The notes: a model not told the origin generated them from the letters alone. A stretch of 64,000 nt of DNA from Candidatus Competibacteraceae bacterium (GCA_003989085.1 RXIV01000005.1:124001-188000); one strand, 5' to 3'; positions 42,595 through 53,288 are shown, numbered from the stretch's first letter. Numbers and translations are program-made.

Positions 42595-44433
42595 TCACGG
42601 TGAGGGGGCGGGACACCAACTGGAGGCGGCGAACGCGGGATCGGCCGGATCGTAGGGTGGGGCGTATTTGTAGTCGCAATTCGTGACTGTGATATTGGTC
42701 CCGGCGGGCGTCAGCTGATTCGAGGTCAGGTCGCGGCAAACCAGTGCGCCCGGTGTGGCTTTCAGCGCCTGAACCTGCGCCCAGGTATAGCCATTTTTCG
42801 CGGTCGCTTTAGGATCGGCTTTCCATCGGGCGCTGGAGAAAGGCAGGCTGCCCGCAACGGGTTGATGCGCGGTGTCGGTCAACTGGTCGCAGGTGAACAG
42901 CACCGCGTTGCCGGGATCAGTCAGACAGGCAAACAGCGATGAGTAGTTCCCGCTTGGGCTGACCGCACATGTGCCAGTAGTCGAATCGAAAGCCCATTGC
43001 TGCGTTGAGTCATAGGGTTTGCCGCCATTGGGACACAGCGTGACGGTCATTGTCGCTCCCCAGTCGCATACTTGGCCGCCCACCGCGTCGTCATATTGGG
43101 AGGTGTAGCCGGTATAGCCCATCGCGTACAAATTCTGGGTCCAGTTGGTGTTCTGGATGGCGTAAGTCCCATCATGCGCGGCTGCCGGTCCAACTCGTTG
43201 TTGGGGGCCGGAGCCATTGGGGCAGGCGATGGCGGCGTGTTCAGGCGTATCGTCGAGGCATCCTGCCGCCGCGTAGTAGCTATAGGGCGTACAGCCAGCA
43301 GCGCTACAAGTGGAATCAATGCTGGGGCTTGCGTTCTTCGGATTCCCGAAACTGCCGCTTCCCAGCCATTTATACGGCGCAGCGCAAGCCTGGTTGATGC
43401 TCCCGTTGCTCGTCAGCAGGCTGATGTCCGGCCCACTGATCGGCCAGGGATAAAGCGTCGTGGCGTTTTCTTCGGGGCAACTCGCCAGATCCAGCATCGA
43501 CGCATCGATGATCGAGCTGCTGCACCCGTTGCCAGCCACCTCGACTTTCATGGCGATGGTATAGCCATCCACCGCGCTGACATCAAAGTAATCGCCGCTG
43601 CCTAACGGCCCGCAGTTGGTCGCGTTGGGATTGGCCTGACAGTTGGGGTAGTCCGGGGCATCGTCAGCGGCGTTGAAAGCGCAATCAGCGACGCCTGGCT
43701 TGCAGCCAAAGGTTGGTTCAAACAGTGTGTTGACGCTGGCCCGATCGCCGGCAATAGCGCCGATATTGCAGCCCTGATTGGCGAAGGGATCATTGTTCGG
43801 GCAGACCATGAAGAAGCTGAAGTTGCCGCTGGGGGCGCCTTGATCCGGGATGCAAAAGGATTGGCTGGTGGTGGCGGCGATGGGAACCGCCCCTTTTAGC
43901 GTGTTGTACCAAACTGCCGCGTTGGTTACTGCCGATAGCAGCGGATCAGCGAGCGTCAGCGCATTGGTGCTGACTGCGGTAATTTCGGTGGGCAGGTCAG
44001 CGCCTGCGCTGCCGCCGCCGGTGATTTTGATGAACTGGCCGGGATGAAAGTAAGTGGTGGTGTCGCTCGGCAGCGTCGTCAAGTTTAGGATTGTGCTGTT
44101 GATCGAGGCGCTGCCTTGCGCCCCGGTGTTGATGTAGTTTTCGCCGCTGCCTTGTGCCGCATAGGCGCGAAACCACGCGCCGGAATTGCTGAGCGCTTGA
44201 GGCTGGGTGGGATTCCCGCCCGGCGTGAAGACTGCGAAGACCTCATCACTGCAATGGTTGATGATGGTCAGCCGCCGCGTAGAGCCGGTTGCACAATTTG
44301 GACCGCCAACTCCGGGAACGGCCCCGCCGGCATTGTCGCCCGCCGATGCTGCGGCATCCCCCAGCAAGTTGCCGGCCAGCGCCATCAGTGGCGCACATGC
44401 TGCGAGTAGTGCGAACAGGAATCGGTTGTTCAT
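42595..44433 (-). CDS. Secreted thaumatin-like protein
   Basis: A 612-residue exported protein with signal peptide MNNRFLFALLAACAPLMALA. RRLTIINHCSDEVFAVFTPG opens a thaumatin-like domain (compare the plant form xFxIxNxCxxxVW), and DYFDVSAVDGYTIAMKVEVA matches the conserved DFYDVSLVDGFN region, followed by LDLASCPEEN. About 20 cysteines are present, implying many disulfides formed outside the cytoplasm. A roughly 70-residue insert near residues 95-170 splits the N-terminal part, and the C-terminal 200 residues are unassigned. The ATG follows GAAAGGAGGCCAA. The target is unknown; plant relatives act on beta-glucans or fungal walls. Confidence 0.75.
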   Translation of the reverse strand: MNNRFLFALLAACAPLMALAGNLLGDAAASAGDNAGGAVPGVGGPNCATGSTRRLTIINHCSDEVFAVFTPGGNPTQPQALSNSGAWFRAYAAQGSGENYINTGAQGSASINSTILNLTTLPSDTTTYFHPGQFIKITGGGSAGADLPTEITAVSTNALTLADPLLSAVTNAAVWYNTLKGAVPIAATTSQSFCIPDQGAPSGNFSFFMVCPNNDPFANQGCNIGAIAGDRASVNTLFEPTFGCKPGVADCAFNAADDAPDYPNCQANPNATNCGPLGSGDYFDVSAVDGYTIAMKVEVAGNGCSSSIIDASMLDLASCPEENATTLYPWPISGPDISLLTSNGSINQACAAPYKWLGSGSFGNPKNASPSIDSTCSAAGCTPYSYYAAAGCLDDTPEHAAIACPNGSGPQQRVGPAAAHDGTYAIQNTNWTQNLYAMGYTGYTSQYDDAVGGQVCDWGATMTVTLCPNGGKPYDSTQQWAFDSTTGTCAVSPSGNYSSLFACLTDPGNAVLFTCDQLTDTAHQPVAGSLPFSSARWKADPKATAKNGYTWAQVQALKATPGALVCRDLTSNQLTPAGTNITVTNCDYKYAPPYDPADPAFAASSWCPAPSP

Positions 44434-44475
44434 TTGGCCTCCTTTCTCAATTTCGGGCGGGTTGGCAATGGAGCT

Positions 44476-45105
44476 TCAGAACAGGTACTGCACGCTGACC
44501 GACCACAGATTGACGTCGGCGTCGGCATTGCCACCCAACCGGTAGTAATCCCAGTCGCCCCGGAGGCTGACATGATCAGTAAAGGCGTAACTGATGCCGA
44601 GGCCATAGCTGAAATCCACGCCGTTGTCTTTTTGGTTCGAGCTTCCCGAACCCGTACTCAGGTCGGCTCTGGCGGTTGCTTCGGCATTCCAGATAAACGC
44701 GCCCAGTTTGGCGAAAGCGAGGAAATCTTCATCGAATGGATAGTTGAGCTTGAGGCCGAGATTGACGCCGCTCATATCCATCGTGGTGTTGATACGCCCC
44801 GGAGCGCGACCGCCAATAATGATCTCCGCGCCGGTTTGCCCCAAATCGACGTAGCTCAACTCGGCGGCAAGGTAGGGGTTAAGGACATAGCCGGAAAACA
44901 GTTTCCAGCCGGTATCCGTATCGTTCAGCGAAAGGCTGAGGACGGAAAAGCCCTCGTCCACTAACGGCTTGTGAATTTCGCCGGTGAGATTGGCATCAGT
45001 CTGTCCAACCCCGGCCCCGACATAAAAACCGGTTTCAGCGGCGAGGGCGGTGCTGGTGATGGACAGCAGCGTCATGAACACCGCCGAACGAATAGGTTGA
45101 TGCAT
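44476..45105 (-). CDS. Outer-membrane beta-barrel protein
   Basis: A 209-residue protein. The signal peptide ends at ALAAETG, and the mature chain alternates polar and hydrophobic residues in beta strands (GFYVGAGVGQTDANL, SYVDLGQTG, HVSLRGDWDYYRLGG) before the terminal strand LWSVSVQYLF, which ends in phenylalanine as outer-membrane barrels do. It resembles small OmpA-like or opacity porins. The ATG at 45105 is preferred over 45171 because the signal peptide starts there and CAGGAGCGGATCGCG precedes it. Confidence 0.85.
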   Translation of the reverse strand: MHQPIRSAVFMTLLSITSTALAAETGFYVGAGVGQTDANLTGEIHKPLVDEGFSVLSLSLNDTDTGWKLFSGYVLNPYLAAELSYVDLGQTGAEIIIGGRAPGRINTTMDMSGVNLGLKLNYPFDEDFLAFAKLGAFIWNAEATARADLSTGSGSSNQKDNGVDFSYGLGISYAFTDHVSLRGDWDYYRLGGNADADVNLWSVSVQYLF

Positions 45106-45160
45106 CGCGATCCGCTCCTGTGCCGAGTATTTTAGTTGTGAAGTCGCCCACGGCTTAAAG

Positions 45161-48100
45161 TTAGGCTCCAAACCGCCCGCCGTCTATCGCCCGCGCCCGA
45201 CCTAATGCCGCCAGCGTTTCCAACAGCGCAGTCAATGGCTTGAGTTTCGCACCTCGAAACCGGGCGGCCAATTCAGCGGGGGTTTGCGGTTTGCCCGCTT
45301 CGGCCAAAACTTCAGCCACGGCGCGGGCCTGTTCCGCCAGAGTTTTCGGCCAAGCCCGTAAGGTCGGCGACGGGCCGCTGGCCGCTGCGCCGGTGGCGTC
45401 CAGTTCGGTTTGCAGCGATGGAGCCGGTTGATCAGGCGCTTGAAAGGCCGGACGCAGCCAGCGAATCAAACCTTGCCGTTCCTCGGCGGCGCGTTCGGCG
45501 TTCAACGCCACCAGCCGCTCCAGCACTGGCGCGACAAAGGCGTCTCCGGCCTCCGGCAGCAGGATCAAGTCATTCCAGCCGTAAGCCGCCAGCACCGCTC
45601 GATCAATCTGGTCGTGCAGCTCGCGCAGTATCGTGACCAAACCCTGTTCATGAATTTTTAGCTCTGCCGGGGTCAGGGTTTCGCCGATGCGGAGCTTGAC
45701 CAGCACGTTATATAGGCCGGTCAGGGTCAGGCCGGGATGCAGGGTTTGCCGCTGTTTACGGTGCGCGTCCAGCCGCTCGCCCAAGACGCGAAGTTCGGCC
45801 TGTTGGGCGGGACTGGCGGTGGGAAAAGGGAATTTCTCGAAACAGGCGCTTTTAACGTAAACCGGTCGATCTTCCAGCGTACTTCCCGCCGCCAGCGCCC
45901 AGACGACATGCACCCGCGAGGACAGCACCGCCAGATGCCAGGCGTCATCGCTGGCAATGGCAACCAGTTTGTTGTCCGGCAAAATGGCTGCATCCAGAAA
46001 TTGAAAAACCCGGTACTTGGCCGTTTCGACGGTGGCGATGTAGCGGGGCAGGCCGTTCAGCGCCTTGCGTAACTGTGAGCGCGGTTCGCCAAAAATCCAC
46101 CAATGATCACGATAAGTCGCACGGCGATTCTGATCCCGTTCCGGCTTTACCCGTTCGACGATCCATTGATAAATCTCCGGGAAGCGGTCGCGCACCTGAT
46201 CAATGCTCAGGCCCAACAAATCAATGACCATGACGTTGCGCGGGGTCGCGGTTAAATCCTTGCCGTTGCGGTACGGGCGGATGTGCTGTTCCAGACCGGG
46301 AATGCGCCCCAAGCCGAGAGTAGTGGCCTGTTCTTGGGTGACGATAAAACCGCCGCCAAACAGTTGTACGCCGCGATTACTCAAATCGCCATTCGCCCGC
46401 AATGAAACCGCGCTCGCCACATCCGCGCCGATGGTTAAATCAGCGTTAATCCGCCCATAACGGGACGTTAAAGCCACCTTGATCGCATCGCCATCTGCGC
46501 CGCCTTCGCGGGCGACTGTTTGTAAGCAGCCCGGCACTTCGCCAGCCGTGCCTACCGTCATGGCAATCCGCACCGCCGCGCCGTCGCTGGCATCGACCCA
46601 GGGATGATCGGGAATGGCGAAAGTGAGGGAAAGAGAATCCCCTCGGCGCTCCGCATCACCCCCCGGCAAACTTTGGTGGGAGGGATTTCCCCCCAGATGC
46701 TCGGCCACCACCCGCCGGTTGAAGGTCTGGCGTAGGCTGTTGGTGGTAATGAAGCCAAACCGCCGGATTGCGCCGCGTTGCACCAGCGTTGCCGCTTGAT
46801 GCCACCAGTACATCACGAAATCCGCCGACTCCGGGACTTCCGGCCAGGCCGCCCGCACCGCCTCGGCGTAACCCTCGCCCAAGGCCGTCCGCATCCAGCC
46901 CGCGCCGATAAACGGCGGGTTGCCGATCACGAAATCTGCCGCCGGCCAAGTGGCGCGCCGCGGATTGACGTAGCGTTCCACCGCAACCCGTGCGCTCTCA
47001 TCGGGTACTGATTCACCGGTCACGGGATGAGGCTGGCAGGTCCACCCATCCCAACGGGTCAACGGTTGACCACGCTTGTCCAGTGCCCGCTCCGCGCCAT
47101 CATGGGCCAGCACTGCATCGCGGCATTCGATATTGCCGAAATCGCGCAACACCGGCTCTGGCGGCAAGGCCTGGCCGCGGGTGCGAAAGTGCCATTGCAG
47201 ATAACCGATCCACAGCACCAATTCGGCAATCGCCGCTGCACGGGGATTGATCTCCAGTCCGAGTAATTGGTGCGGATCGACCGTCACCCCGGCCAGTTCC
47301 AGCAAACCCTGCCGGTCGCCCAGTTCCTCCAACTGGTTCAGGGTTTCGCCCTCCAGCCGTTTGAGATGTTCCAGGGTGACGTAGAGAAAATTGCCCGATC
47401 CACAGGCCGGGTCCAGCACCCGCACCGCGCACAGCCGGCGGTGAAAGGCGCGAATTTCGGCGCAGGCGGCTTTGAGCTTGCCCTCGGCGGCCAGGGTCAG
47501 CGCCGCCGCCCGCGCATCATCCCAATCCGCCCGCAACGGCTCGATCACCGTTGGCAACACCAGCCGTTCCACATAGGCACGGGGGGTGTAATGCGCGCCC
47601 AGCCGGCTGCGTTCGCCGGGACTCAAGGCCCGCTCCAGCAGCGTCCCGAAAATCGCCGGTTCCACTTCCCGCCAGTCGGCGCGCGCCGCTTCCCGCAATA
47701 ATTCAATCTGGGCGCGATTCAGCGGCAAGGCGTCCGGCTGTTTGAACAGTTTGCCGTTGAAGCGGGGCAGCGCCGCCCGAATCGCCACTGAAAACCGCCC
47801 GGTATCCATCGCCCGCCACAACTCCCTGACCAGCGGCGCGAACGGTTCCGGGTTTTGAATCAGGCTGTCCAGCAGATCGGTGAAAGCGCGGGCTGGCAAC
47901 AAACCCACGTCCTCGGCAAAGCAGGTGAACAGGCAGCGGGTCAGAAATCCAGCCACCGCCGCCGGATTGTGACCGGCTTCTTCCAGCGTCCGCGCCAACT
48001 CGGCCAAATGCTGGGCGATTTCAAACGTCACTCGCGCCGAACGCCGGGTGGGGTCGAGATTCAGCGGGTCCAGCCACACCGCCCGCAATCGCTCCCGCAC

Positions 48101-48616
48101 CGCCGGATCGCGCAACTCTTCCAACCAAATCCGGTGACTGCGCGGATCGGGAAAAGGAATATAGGTCGCGCCGCTGCGGGTGAAATCAGCATACAGCTCG
48201 ATCACCCGCCCGACCTCCACCACGATCACAAATGGCGGACGGCCCTCGCTGACCGGCAAAGCGCGGGCGTAACCTTCGCCCTGAGTCCGCGCCCGCAACA
48301 GCGCCGCATCAAAACCCGGGGTAGCCAGGCCCGGCTTGAGCTTCTTGGCTTCCAGCACAAAGGCCGCCCGTCGATACAGATCGATAAAACCGACGGATTC
48401 CGAACCGTCGCCATGCCGGAAATGAACCCGCCGCTCGAACACATAGCCATCCTGCTCCGGCTGACCGGTGGCAGGTTCCGGCAACGGCAAGTCCAGCAGG
48501 GTGCAGAGTTGGGTCAGAAACAGTTGATAATTAGCGCGTTCCGAACCGTCGGCTTTGCGCCAATCGGCCAGAAAAGTAGCGAGATCGTCAGAAATTGGGG
48601 CGAGGGCGGTGTCCAT
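45161..48616 (-). CDS. MmeI-like single-chain restriction-modification enzyme (type IIL)
   Basis: A 1151-residue protein combining nuclease, methyltransferase and target recognition. Residues 79-91 contain D79-x9-E89-x-K91 in [16 protein letters not shown], the same spacing as the MmeI nuclease site. Around residue 399 is [20 protein letters not shown] (SAM-binding motif I), and near residue 565 [13 protein letters not shown] holds the NPPF catalytic motif of adenine-N6 methyltransferases. The long C-terminal part should choose the DNA target. MmeI-type enzymes modify only one strand of their site and need no partner genes, consistent with the single gene here. It may protect against phage. 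Confidence 0.88.
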   Translation of the reverse strand: MDTALAPISDDLATFLADWRKADGSERANYQLFLTQLCTLLDLPLPEPATGQPEQDGYVFERRVHFRHGDGSESVGFIDLYRRAAFVLEAKKLKPGLATPGFDAALLRARTQGEGYARALPVSEGRPPFVIVVEVGRVIELYADFTRSGATYIPFPDPRSHRIWLEELRDPAVRERLRAVWLDPLNLDPTRRSARVTFEIAQHLAELARTLEEAGHNPAAVAGFLTRCLFTCFAEDVGLLPARAFTDLLDSLIQNPEPFAPLVRELWRAMDTGRFSVAIRAALPRFNGKLFKQPDALPLNRAQIELLREAARADWREVEPAIFGTLLERALSPGERSRLGAHYTPRAYVERLVLPTVIEPLRADWDDARAAALTLAAEGKLKAACAEIRAFHRRLCAVRVLDPACGSGNFLYVTLEHLKRLEGETLNQLEELGDRQGLLELAGVTVDPHQLLGLEINPRAAAIAELVLWIGYLQWHFRTRGQALPPEPVLRDFGNIECRDAVLAHDGAERALDKRGQPLTRWDGWTCQPHPVTGESVPDESARVAVERYVNPRRATWPAADFVIGNPPFIGAGWMRTALGEGYAEAVRAAWPEVPESADFVMYWWHQAATLVQRGAIRRFGFITTNSLRQTFNRRVVAEHLGGNPSHQSLPGGDAERRGDSLSLTFAIPDHPWVDASDGAAVRIAMTVGTAGEVPGCLQTVAREGGADGDAIKVALTSRYGRINADLTIGADVASAVSLRANGDLSNRGVQLFGGGFIVTQEQATTLGLGRIPGLEQHIRPYRNGKDLTATPRNVMVIDLLGLSIDQVRDRFPEIYQWIVERVKPERDQNRRATYRDHWWIFGEPRSQLRKALNGLPRYIATVETAKYRVFQFLDAAILPDNKLVAIASDDAWHLAVLSSRVHVVWALAAGSTLEDRPVYVKSACFEKFPFPTASPAQQAELRVLGERLDAHRKQRQTLHPGLTLTGLYNVLVKLRIGETLTPAELKIHEQGLVTILRELHDQIDRAVLAAYGWNDLILLPEAGDAFVAPVLERLVALNAERAAEERQGLIRWLRPAFQAPDQPAPSLQTELDATGAAASGPSPTLRAWPKTLAEQARAVAEVLAEAGKPQTPAELAARFRGAKLKPLTALLETLAALGRARAIDGGRFGA

Positions 48617-48660
48617 GCGGGCGGGTTTCCTGGGTAGCCCATCAGCCGGTCGAGGATTGC

Positions 48661-48727
48661 CATATTCCGGGTGAAATTATGCCACGTGGCATATTCCGGG
48701 CGAGGTGAAATTATGCCACGTGGCATA
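48661..48727. repeat. Tandem copies of a 16-bp palindrome upstream of the restriction gene
   Basis: TATGCCACGTGGCATA, a perfect palindrome, occurs at 48678-48693 and 48712-48727, 34 bp apart, each preceded by the same GTGAAAT and a shared ATATTCCGGG block. The array lies 45-111 bp upstream of the restriction-modification gene start and just past the end of the PAS/EAL gene. It is well placed to be an operator pair; no regulator gene is visible nearby. Confidence 0.75.
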
Positions 48728-48752
48728 TTGCGCATGAAGCGAAGCGATGCGG

Positions 48753-51700
48753 CTACGGCGGAACCGCCGGATCGTCCGGTCTCGCTGACAGAATGGCTTG
48801 GATAAACTCCGCAGCGGGCTGCGGTTTGCCGTAGAAATAGCCCTGGAAAAGGCGGCAACCATGCTTCTTGAGGAAATCAATTTGCTCAATGGTTTCTACC
48901 CCTTCCGCGACGACCGCCAGATGCAGGTGCCGCGCTACCGCCAGAATGGTTTCAACCAACGCCGCATCGTTTGGATCGGTCGGCGCATCCTGCACGAAGC
49001 TCCGATCGATTTTCAGTTCATCAAAGGGCAGCCGTTTGAGATAGGCCAGCGAGGAATAACCGGTGCCGAAATCATCAATGGACAGATGGAAACCCAACGC
49101 CTTGAGTTCAGTCATCTTGGTGATCGTCATGGACAAATCTTCAATCGCCAGGCCCTCGGTCACTTCCAGCGTCAGCATCGCCGGGTGAACGCCGGTTGCA
49201 GCCAAAATCGCCTTGATCCGGCTGACGAAATCAGGCTGGCGAAACTGACGGGGGCTGACGTTGACCGCCAGCCGCAACGGGCAACCGGCCATCGCCAGTT
49301 GGGCCAGGGCGCGGCAAGTTTCGGCCAGCACCCATTCACCTATCGGCACGATGATCCCGGTTTCCTCCGCCAGTGAGATAAAAACGATCGGTGGAACCAG
49401 ACCTTTGCTTGGATGCTGCCAGCGGATCAGCGCTTCAGCGCCCATAATCCGACCCTCCGTGTTGACCTGCGGCTGGAGATAAAGCCGCAGGTCATCCCGC
49501 ACCAGCGCACTGCGCAGTTCTCCCTCCAGCGCAAAACGGGACTCCACCTGGGTTTGCATGGCGGACTCGAAAAAGCGGATACAGTTGCGTCCGTCGGCCT
49601 TGGCCTGATGCATCGCGGTATCCGCCTGCTTGAGCAGCTCAGTCGCTGTATCTCCACCGTTTGCAAACAGGGTAATGCCGATGCCCGCGCCCAATAGATA
49701 GCCGCCTCCCTGCGACAGGAACGGTATGGATAGAATGCTGCGGATCTTCTCCGCCACCGACCGGGCCAGCCGGGCTGCTTCTGCTTCCGGTTTCGCCAGA
49801 CTGTTCAGCAATACGGCAAACTCATCACTGCTCAGGCGCGCTACGGTGTCTTCTGCACGCAGGCTTTGGATCAGCCGTGCTGCAACTTCCCGCAGCAACT
49901 GATCGCCGGTCTCATGGCCGCATGCGTCATTGATCCACTTGAACGCATCCAAATCGACCAGCAACAACGCTCCATGCTGGCCTTCGCGGCGGGCCGTCGC
50001 CTGGGCGCTGCTCAGACGATCCAGCAGTAGCCGCCGGTTCGGCAGTTGAGTCAGTGGGTCATAGTAGGCCAGCTGGTTAATGGATTCTTCTGCGGCCCGG
50101 CGCTCGGTTAAATCAAGGAAGGTAGCGACGAAGTGAGTCACTTCTCCTCGGTTATCGCGCACCGCTGTAATCGATTCCCATTGCAGATAAATCTCGCCGT
50201 TTTTGCGTCGGTTCCAGATTTCTCCAGCCCAGTGGCCGTCGGTTAGCAGTCCCTGCCACAGTGCGGTATAGAACTCTGGAGGGTGTTGGCCTGATTTGAG
50301 CAATCGTGGATTCTGGCCGATGGCTTCTTCAGCGGTATAACCGGTCAACTGGGTAAACGCGTGGTTGATCCGCACCAGGGCGCCATCCCGGTCCGTGATG
50401 AAAATAGCTTCGGAGGTTTCAAAGGCAGCGGCGGCCAATCGTAACTGCTCTTCCGCTTCTCGCCGTGCGGTGATGTCCACACAGGTGCCAGCGTAGCGCC
50501 GGGGTCGGCCTGTTTCATCCCGGTCAAAACTCTTACCCCGATCCAGCACCCAGATCCAGGCGCCAGACCGATGGCGGACCCGGTATTCCGCTTCAAACCG
50601 ATCCCGTTGCTGCTGCCGGTATTCTTCGCTGATCTGGATGACCCGCGCCTGATCCTCAGGATGAATCCATTCCAGCCAGTCGGACATCGCGATCGCGATC
50701 TCGCCGGGGCGATAGCCCAATATCCGCAGATAGCGCTCATCCACCACCACCTGGCCGGTTTGCAGATCGGCGTCATATAACCCCGCATCCGCGCCCTCCA
50801 ACGCCAGTTCCAATCGTTCCCTGGCTTGTTGCAAGGCATCCTCAGCCCGTTTGCGCTCGGCGACATCCATCACCATCGACGCTAGTTGATGGACAATTTC
50901 GATGTCTTCGACGGTGTAATCGACCGGCTTGTTGCCCACGCCGATCACCGCAACCACCAAGCCGTTGTGCAGCACTGGGACCGTTAGTTCCCGAATCAAC
51001 GATGCGTGACCTTCCGGCAGGTCTTTGCGCTGGGGTAGATGGGCATAGTCGTTGTGGATCACCGGCGCACGGCGGTGGATGCACTCCGCCCATACCCCCA
51101 CTTCGCTGACCGGATAATGCTGGTTCTGGCTGGCTGCTGCGGTACATGCCTTGCGCAGAGTGCGGGTGGACCAGGTTTGCAGGGTGACTGTTTCCTGATC
51201 TGGATCGATAAAGTGAAAGAAGCCGATCTGGCTGCTGGTAAAACACTCGGCAGTATCCAGCGCCTCCTGCAACAGGTCGTTGAGACTACCTTGGAGTGCG
51301 ATTTCTGAAAGTTGCAACCGGGCTTTGAGCAAGGCTTGAGAGCGTTGGCGCTGACGCACGTCGCGAATGAAGCAGAACAGCCGTCCATCGGCGATAGGCC
51401 AGTAGGCAACATTGATCTCCACCGGCCAGATCAGGCCGTTTTTAGTGTGGTGCAGGGTCTCGAACAGATCGCCGCCCTGATGAAGGATGTGGGCAATGCG
51501 GGCCGCCGTTGCCGCCGGTTCTTCCCGGGCTTCCAAATCGGTGATCTGCATTCCCAGCAGTTCTTGCCGTGAATAGCCGGATTTACGGACATAGGCGTCG
51601 TTTACTTCCAGCAGGCGCCCTTGCAGATCCAGCATCCAGAAACCGTCCAGCGAGGTATCGATGGCGGCTCGATAGCGGGCTTCCCGGTCACGCAACATTT

Positions 51701-52655
51701 GATCGGCTTCAATCTGTTCCGTCACGTCCTGGCAAAAGGCCAAGAAGCGTTCAGGCGTTAATCGCACCGTCCGCATCGATACCCAGGAGAATTCCCCGTT
51801 CTGCCGCTGGATGCGTAGCGTTCCTTCGGTAAATTTCTCATGGATGACCTTATCCAGATAGCGTCGCCCACCGTCCAGGTCGTTGTTGGCAATGAGATCG
51901 GGAATACCCATGCGCAGCAGGGCCGCCGATTCATAACCGGTCAGTTGGGCGGCGGCGGTGTTGACCTCAACAAAACCGCCGGTTTGATTCACGACGAACA
52001 CGCCCAGCGGGGCATATTCGATATAGGAGCGAAACCGGGCTTCGCTGTCGCGCAGGGCGTCTTCCGTAGCCTTGTGAGCGCTGATGTCGGTGACGATTAT
52101 TAGCAGCAGGGGCAAGGCGGGTTGCCGGGGGAGGGATAACATGTCCGTTGCCCCCCGAGCGGTCAGATGAGCCAGAAAATAACGGCCCCCCTTTTTGTGG
52201 AGCCGCACCTCGATATTCTTGCCCTCCGGGTTCTTGAAAAAGGCCTTAAAACGGCCCAGAAAAGCATCTCGATCCGGTCCGACCATGAAGTCGGCCAGTG
52301 CTTTCCCGACTAGATCAGCACCATTCTGATCCAGCATGTCGGCGAAGGTCTGATTGGTTTGGCGGATGATGCCGCTGATGTCCAGACTCAGATAACCGAC
52401 CGGGGCTTGATGGTAGAGCCGGGCATAGCTATCGCGGGTATGCTCCAGCTGGTTTTGGATATTGCGTAATTCTTCGTTCTGAAGTTCCAGCTCAATCTGG
52501 TGTACTGATAGATCATGGACCAGATGCGCGATTTCAACCGGGGAGAATTCAGCTTCTCCTGCACGGGATTGCGCGAGCAGCGCCTCGCCCCGCTCGCGTA
52601 GCGATAATTTCGGACCCTGCTCAGGGTTTTTAACCGGGGAGCTGCGATTCATCAT
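48753..52655 (-). CDS. Multi-PAS/GAF diguanylate cyclase-phosphodiesterase hybrid with altered GGDEF
   Basis: A 1300-residue signalling protein. Several PAS domains occupy most of the first 800 residues (QAPVGYLSLDISGIIRQTNQ is the first), a GAF domain lies near 450-620 (ECFTSSQIGFFHFIDPD, ELTVPVLHNGLVVAVIGVGN). At about residue 940 the GGDEF site reads SSDEF, so cyclase activity is doubtful. EALIRWQHPSKGLVPP at about 1071 and DDFGTGYSSLAYLKRLPFDE are an intact-looking EAL phosphodiesterase. It probably hydrolyses cyclic di-GMP, perhaps with the GGDEF-like part binding GTP. The leader contains a hairpin. Confidence 0.93.
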   Translation of the reverse strand: MMNRSSPVKNPEQGPKLSLRERGEALLAQSRAGEAEFSPVEIAHLVHDLSVHQIELELQNEELRNIQNQLEHTRDSYARLYHQAPVGYLSLDISGIIRQTNQTFADMLDQNGADLVGKALADFMVGPDRDAFLGRFKAFFKNPEGKNIEVRLHKKGGRYFLAHLTARGATDMLSLPRQPALPLLLIIVTDISAHKATEDALRDSEARFRSYIEYAPLGVFVVNQTGGFVEVNTAAAQLTGYESAALLRMGIPDLIANNDLDGGRRYLDKVIHEKFTEGTLRIQRQNGEFSWVSMRTVRLTPERFLAFCQDVTEQIEADQMLRDREARYRAAIDTSLDGFWMLDLQGRLLEVNDAYVRKSGYSRQELLGMQITDLEAREEPAATAARIAHILHQGGDLFETLHHTKNGLIWPVEINVAYWPIADGRLFCFIRDVRQRQRSQALLKARLQLSEIALQGSLNDLLQEALDTAECFTSSQIGFFHFIDPDQETVTLQTWSTRTLRKACTAAASQNQHYPVSEVGVWAECIHRRAPVIHNDYAHLPQRKDLPEGHASLIRELTVPVLHNGLVVAVIGVGNKPVDYTVEDIEIVHQLASMVMDVAERKRAEDALQQARERLELALEGADAGLYDADLQTGQVVVDERYLRILGYRPGEIAIAMSDWLEWIHPEDQARVIQISEEYRQQQRDRFEAEYRVRHRSGAWIWVLDRGKSFDRDETGRPRRYAGTCVDITARREAEEQLRLAAAAFETSEAIFITDRDGALVRINHAFTQLTGYTAEEAIGQNPRLLKSGQHPPEFYTALWQGLLTDGHWAGEIWNRRKNGEIYLQWESITAVRDNRGEVTHFVATFLDLTERRAAEESINQLAYYDPLTQLPNRRLLLDRLSSAQATARREGQHGALLLVDLDAFKWINDACGHETGDQLLREVAARLIQSLRAEDTVARLSSDEFAVLLNSLAKPEAEAARLARSVAEKIRSILSIPFLSQGGGYLLGAGIGITLFANGGDTATELLKQADTAMHQAKADGRNCIRFFESAMQTQVESRFALEGELRSALVRDDLRLYLQPQVNTEGRIMGAEALIRWQHPSKGLVPPIVFISLAEETGIIVPIGEWVLAETCRALAQLAMAGCPLRLAVNVSPRQFRQPDFVSRIKAILAATGVHPAMLTLEVTEGLAIEDLSMTITKMTELKALGFHLSIDDFGTGYSSLAYLKRLPFDELKIDRSFVQDAPTDPNDAALVETILAVARHLHLAVVAEGVETIEQIDFLKKHGCRLFQGYFYGKPQPAAEFIQAILSARPDDPAVPP

Positions 52656-53014
52656 GATTTAATCAAAGTTTTTCCTAAAAGTCACATTTAAATAACAATG
52701 TTTTTTTATTGTTATTATTAACATGATTCCATTATAGGCCTTATTTCCAGAAAGGTTCGAAGGTTGATTTTCACTGCTGTTTTTAAAAAAGCAAAAAGGC
52801 GGCGTAGTGATTTTGCCAGCGAGTGACTCAAAGCGTATTGCGAGGGGCTGTTGGGGACGAAGGGGCGCAAGAGCGCAAGGCCTCTGGCGGCGGTTACAGC
52901 GCTGGCGTGGGTATCAACGCAACATCAGAAGCTGCTGCATTTTGTAGGGCGGTCGACATGGTTGGATGCGGCTGTGTTGGCTGAGGTCGGTCGGAAAGAG
53001 AGGACGCCAAGGAA
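52656..53014. other. AT-rich intergenic region upstream of the PAS/EAL gene
   Basis: The first 80 bp are AT-rich and include the hairpin at 52691-52716. The remaining stretch to the IS3-family remnant contains a 60-codon plus-strand frame (52851-53033) without recognisable features. It is probably insertion-element debris or promoter DNA. Confidence 0.4.
52691..52716 (-). promoter_or_regulatory. Hairpin in the leader of the PAS/EAL gene
   Basis: A perfect 9-bp inverted repeat (AATAACAAT and ATTGTTATT) encloses an 8-nt loop, 35 bp upstream of the start codon at 52655. Its AT-rich arms argue against a strong terminator and allow an operator. It vaguely resembles the NrtR-proximal boxes, but only through AT-rich TGTTA/TAACA ends. 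Confidence 0.35.
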
Positions 53015-53119
53015 TCAGGTTTTGCCGAGTTGAGATTGACGGAAGCGCTGTTCGAAGGTGATGGGCGACAAATAGCCCAGCCGCCGGGCTTGGAGGCGCT
53101 GACGATTGTAGTCTTGGCC
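53015..53119 (-). pseudogene. IS3-family OrfB C-terminal remnant
   Basis: The minus-strand frame ending at the TGA at 53015-53017 reads DYNRQRLQARRLGYLSPITF then EQRFRQSQLGKT. This is the last segment of IS3-family transposases (YNxxRxHxxLGYLSPxxFE). No upstream catalytic DDE region is present, so only the 3' end of an element remains. Confidence 0.75.
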
Positions 53120-53288
53120 TCTACTTTTTTCAGCCTACCTCAGTTTTCGCGGTCGATGTTTTTCCCGGTAAAGACGCCTACACTCAGAAAAATATGACGC
53201 GCCCAAGTTCTGGAAACGGTGCAGTTGAAGCGCTAGATGGTGTTGAACGATAGTCAGTCGATTGAATTCAACCTTATGAGAAACGGCC
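53120..53288. other. Intergenic stretch upstream of the GFA gene
   Basis: About 170 bp between the IS3-family remnant and the GFA-family gene on the plus strand. It presumably carries the promoter of that gene. No recognisable gene, hairpin or regulatory site was seen. Confidence 0.35.
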
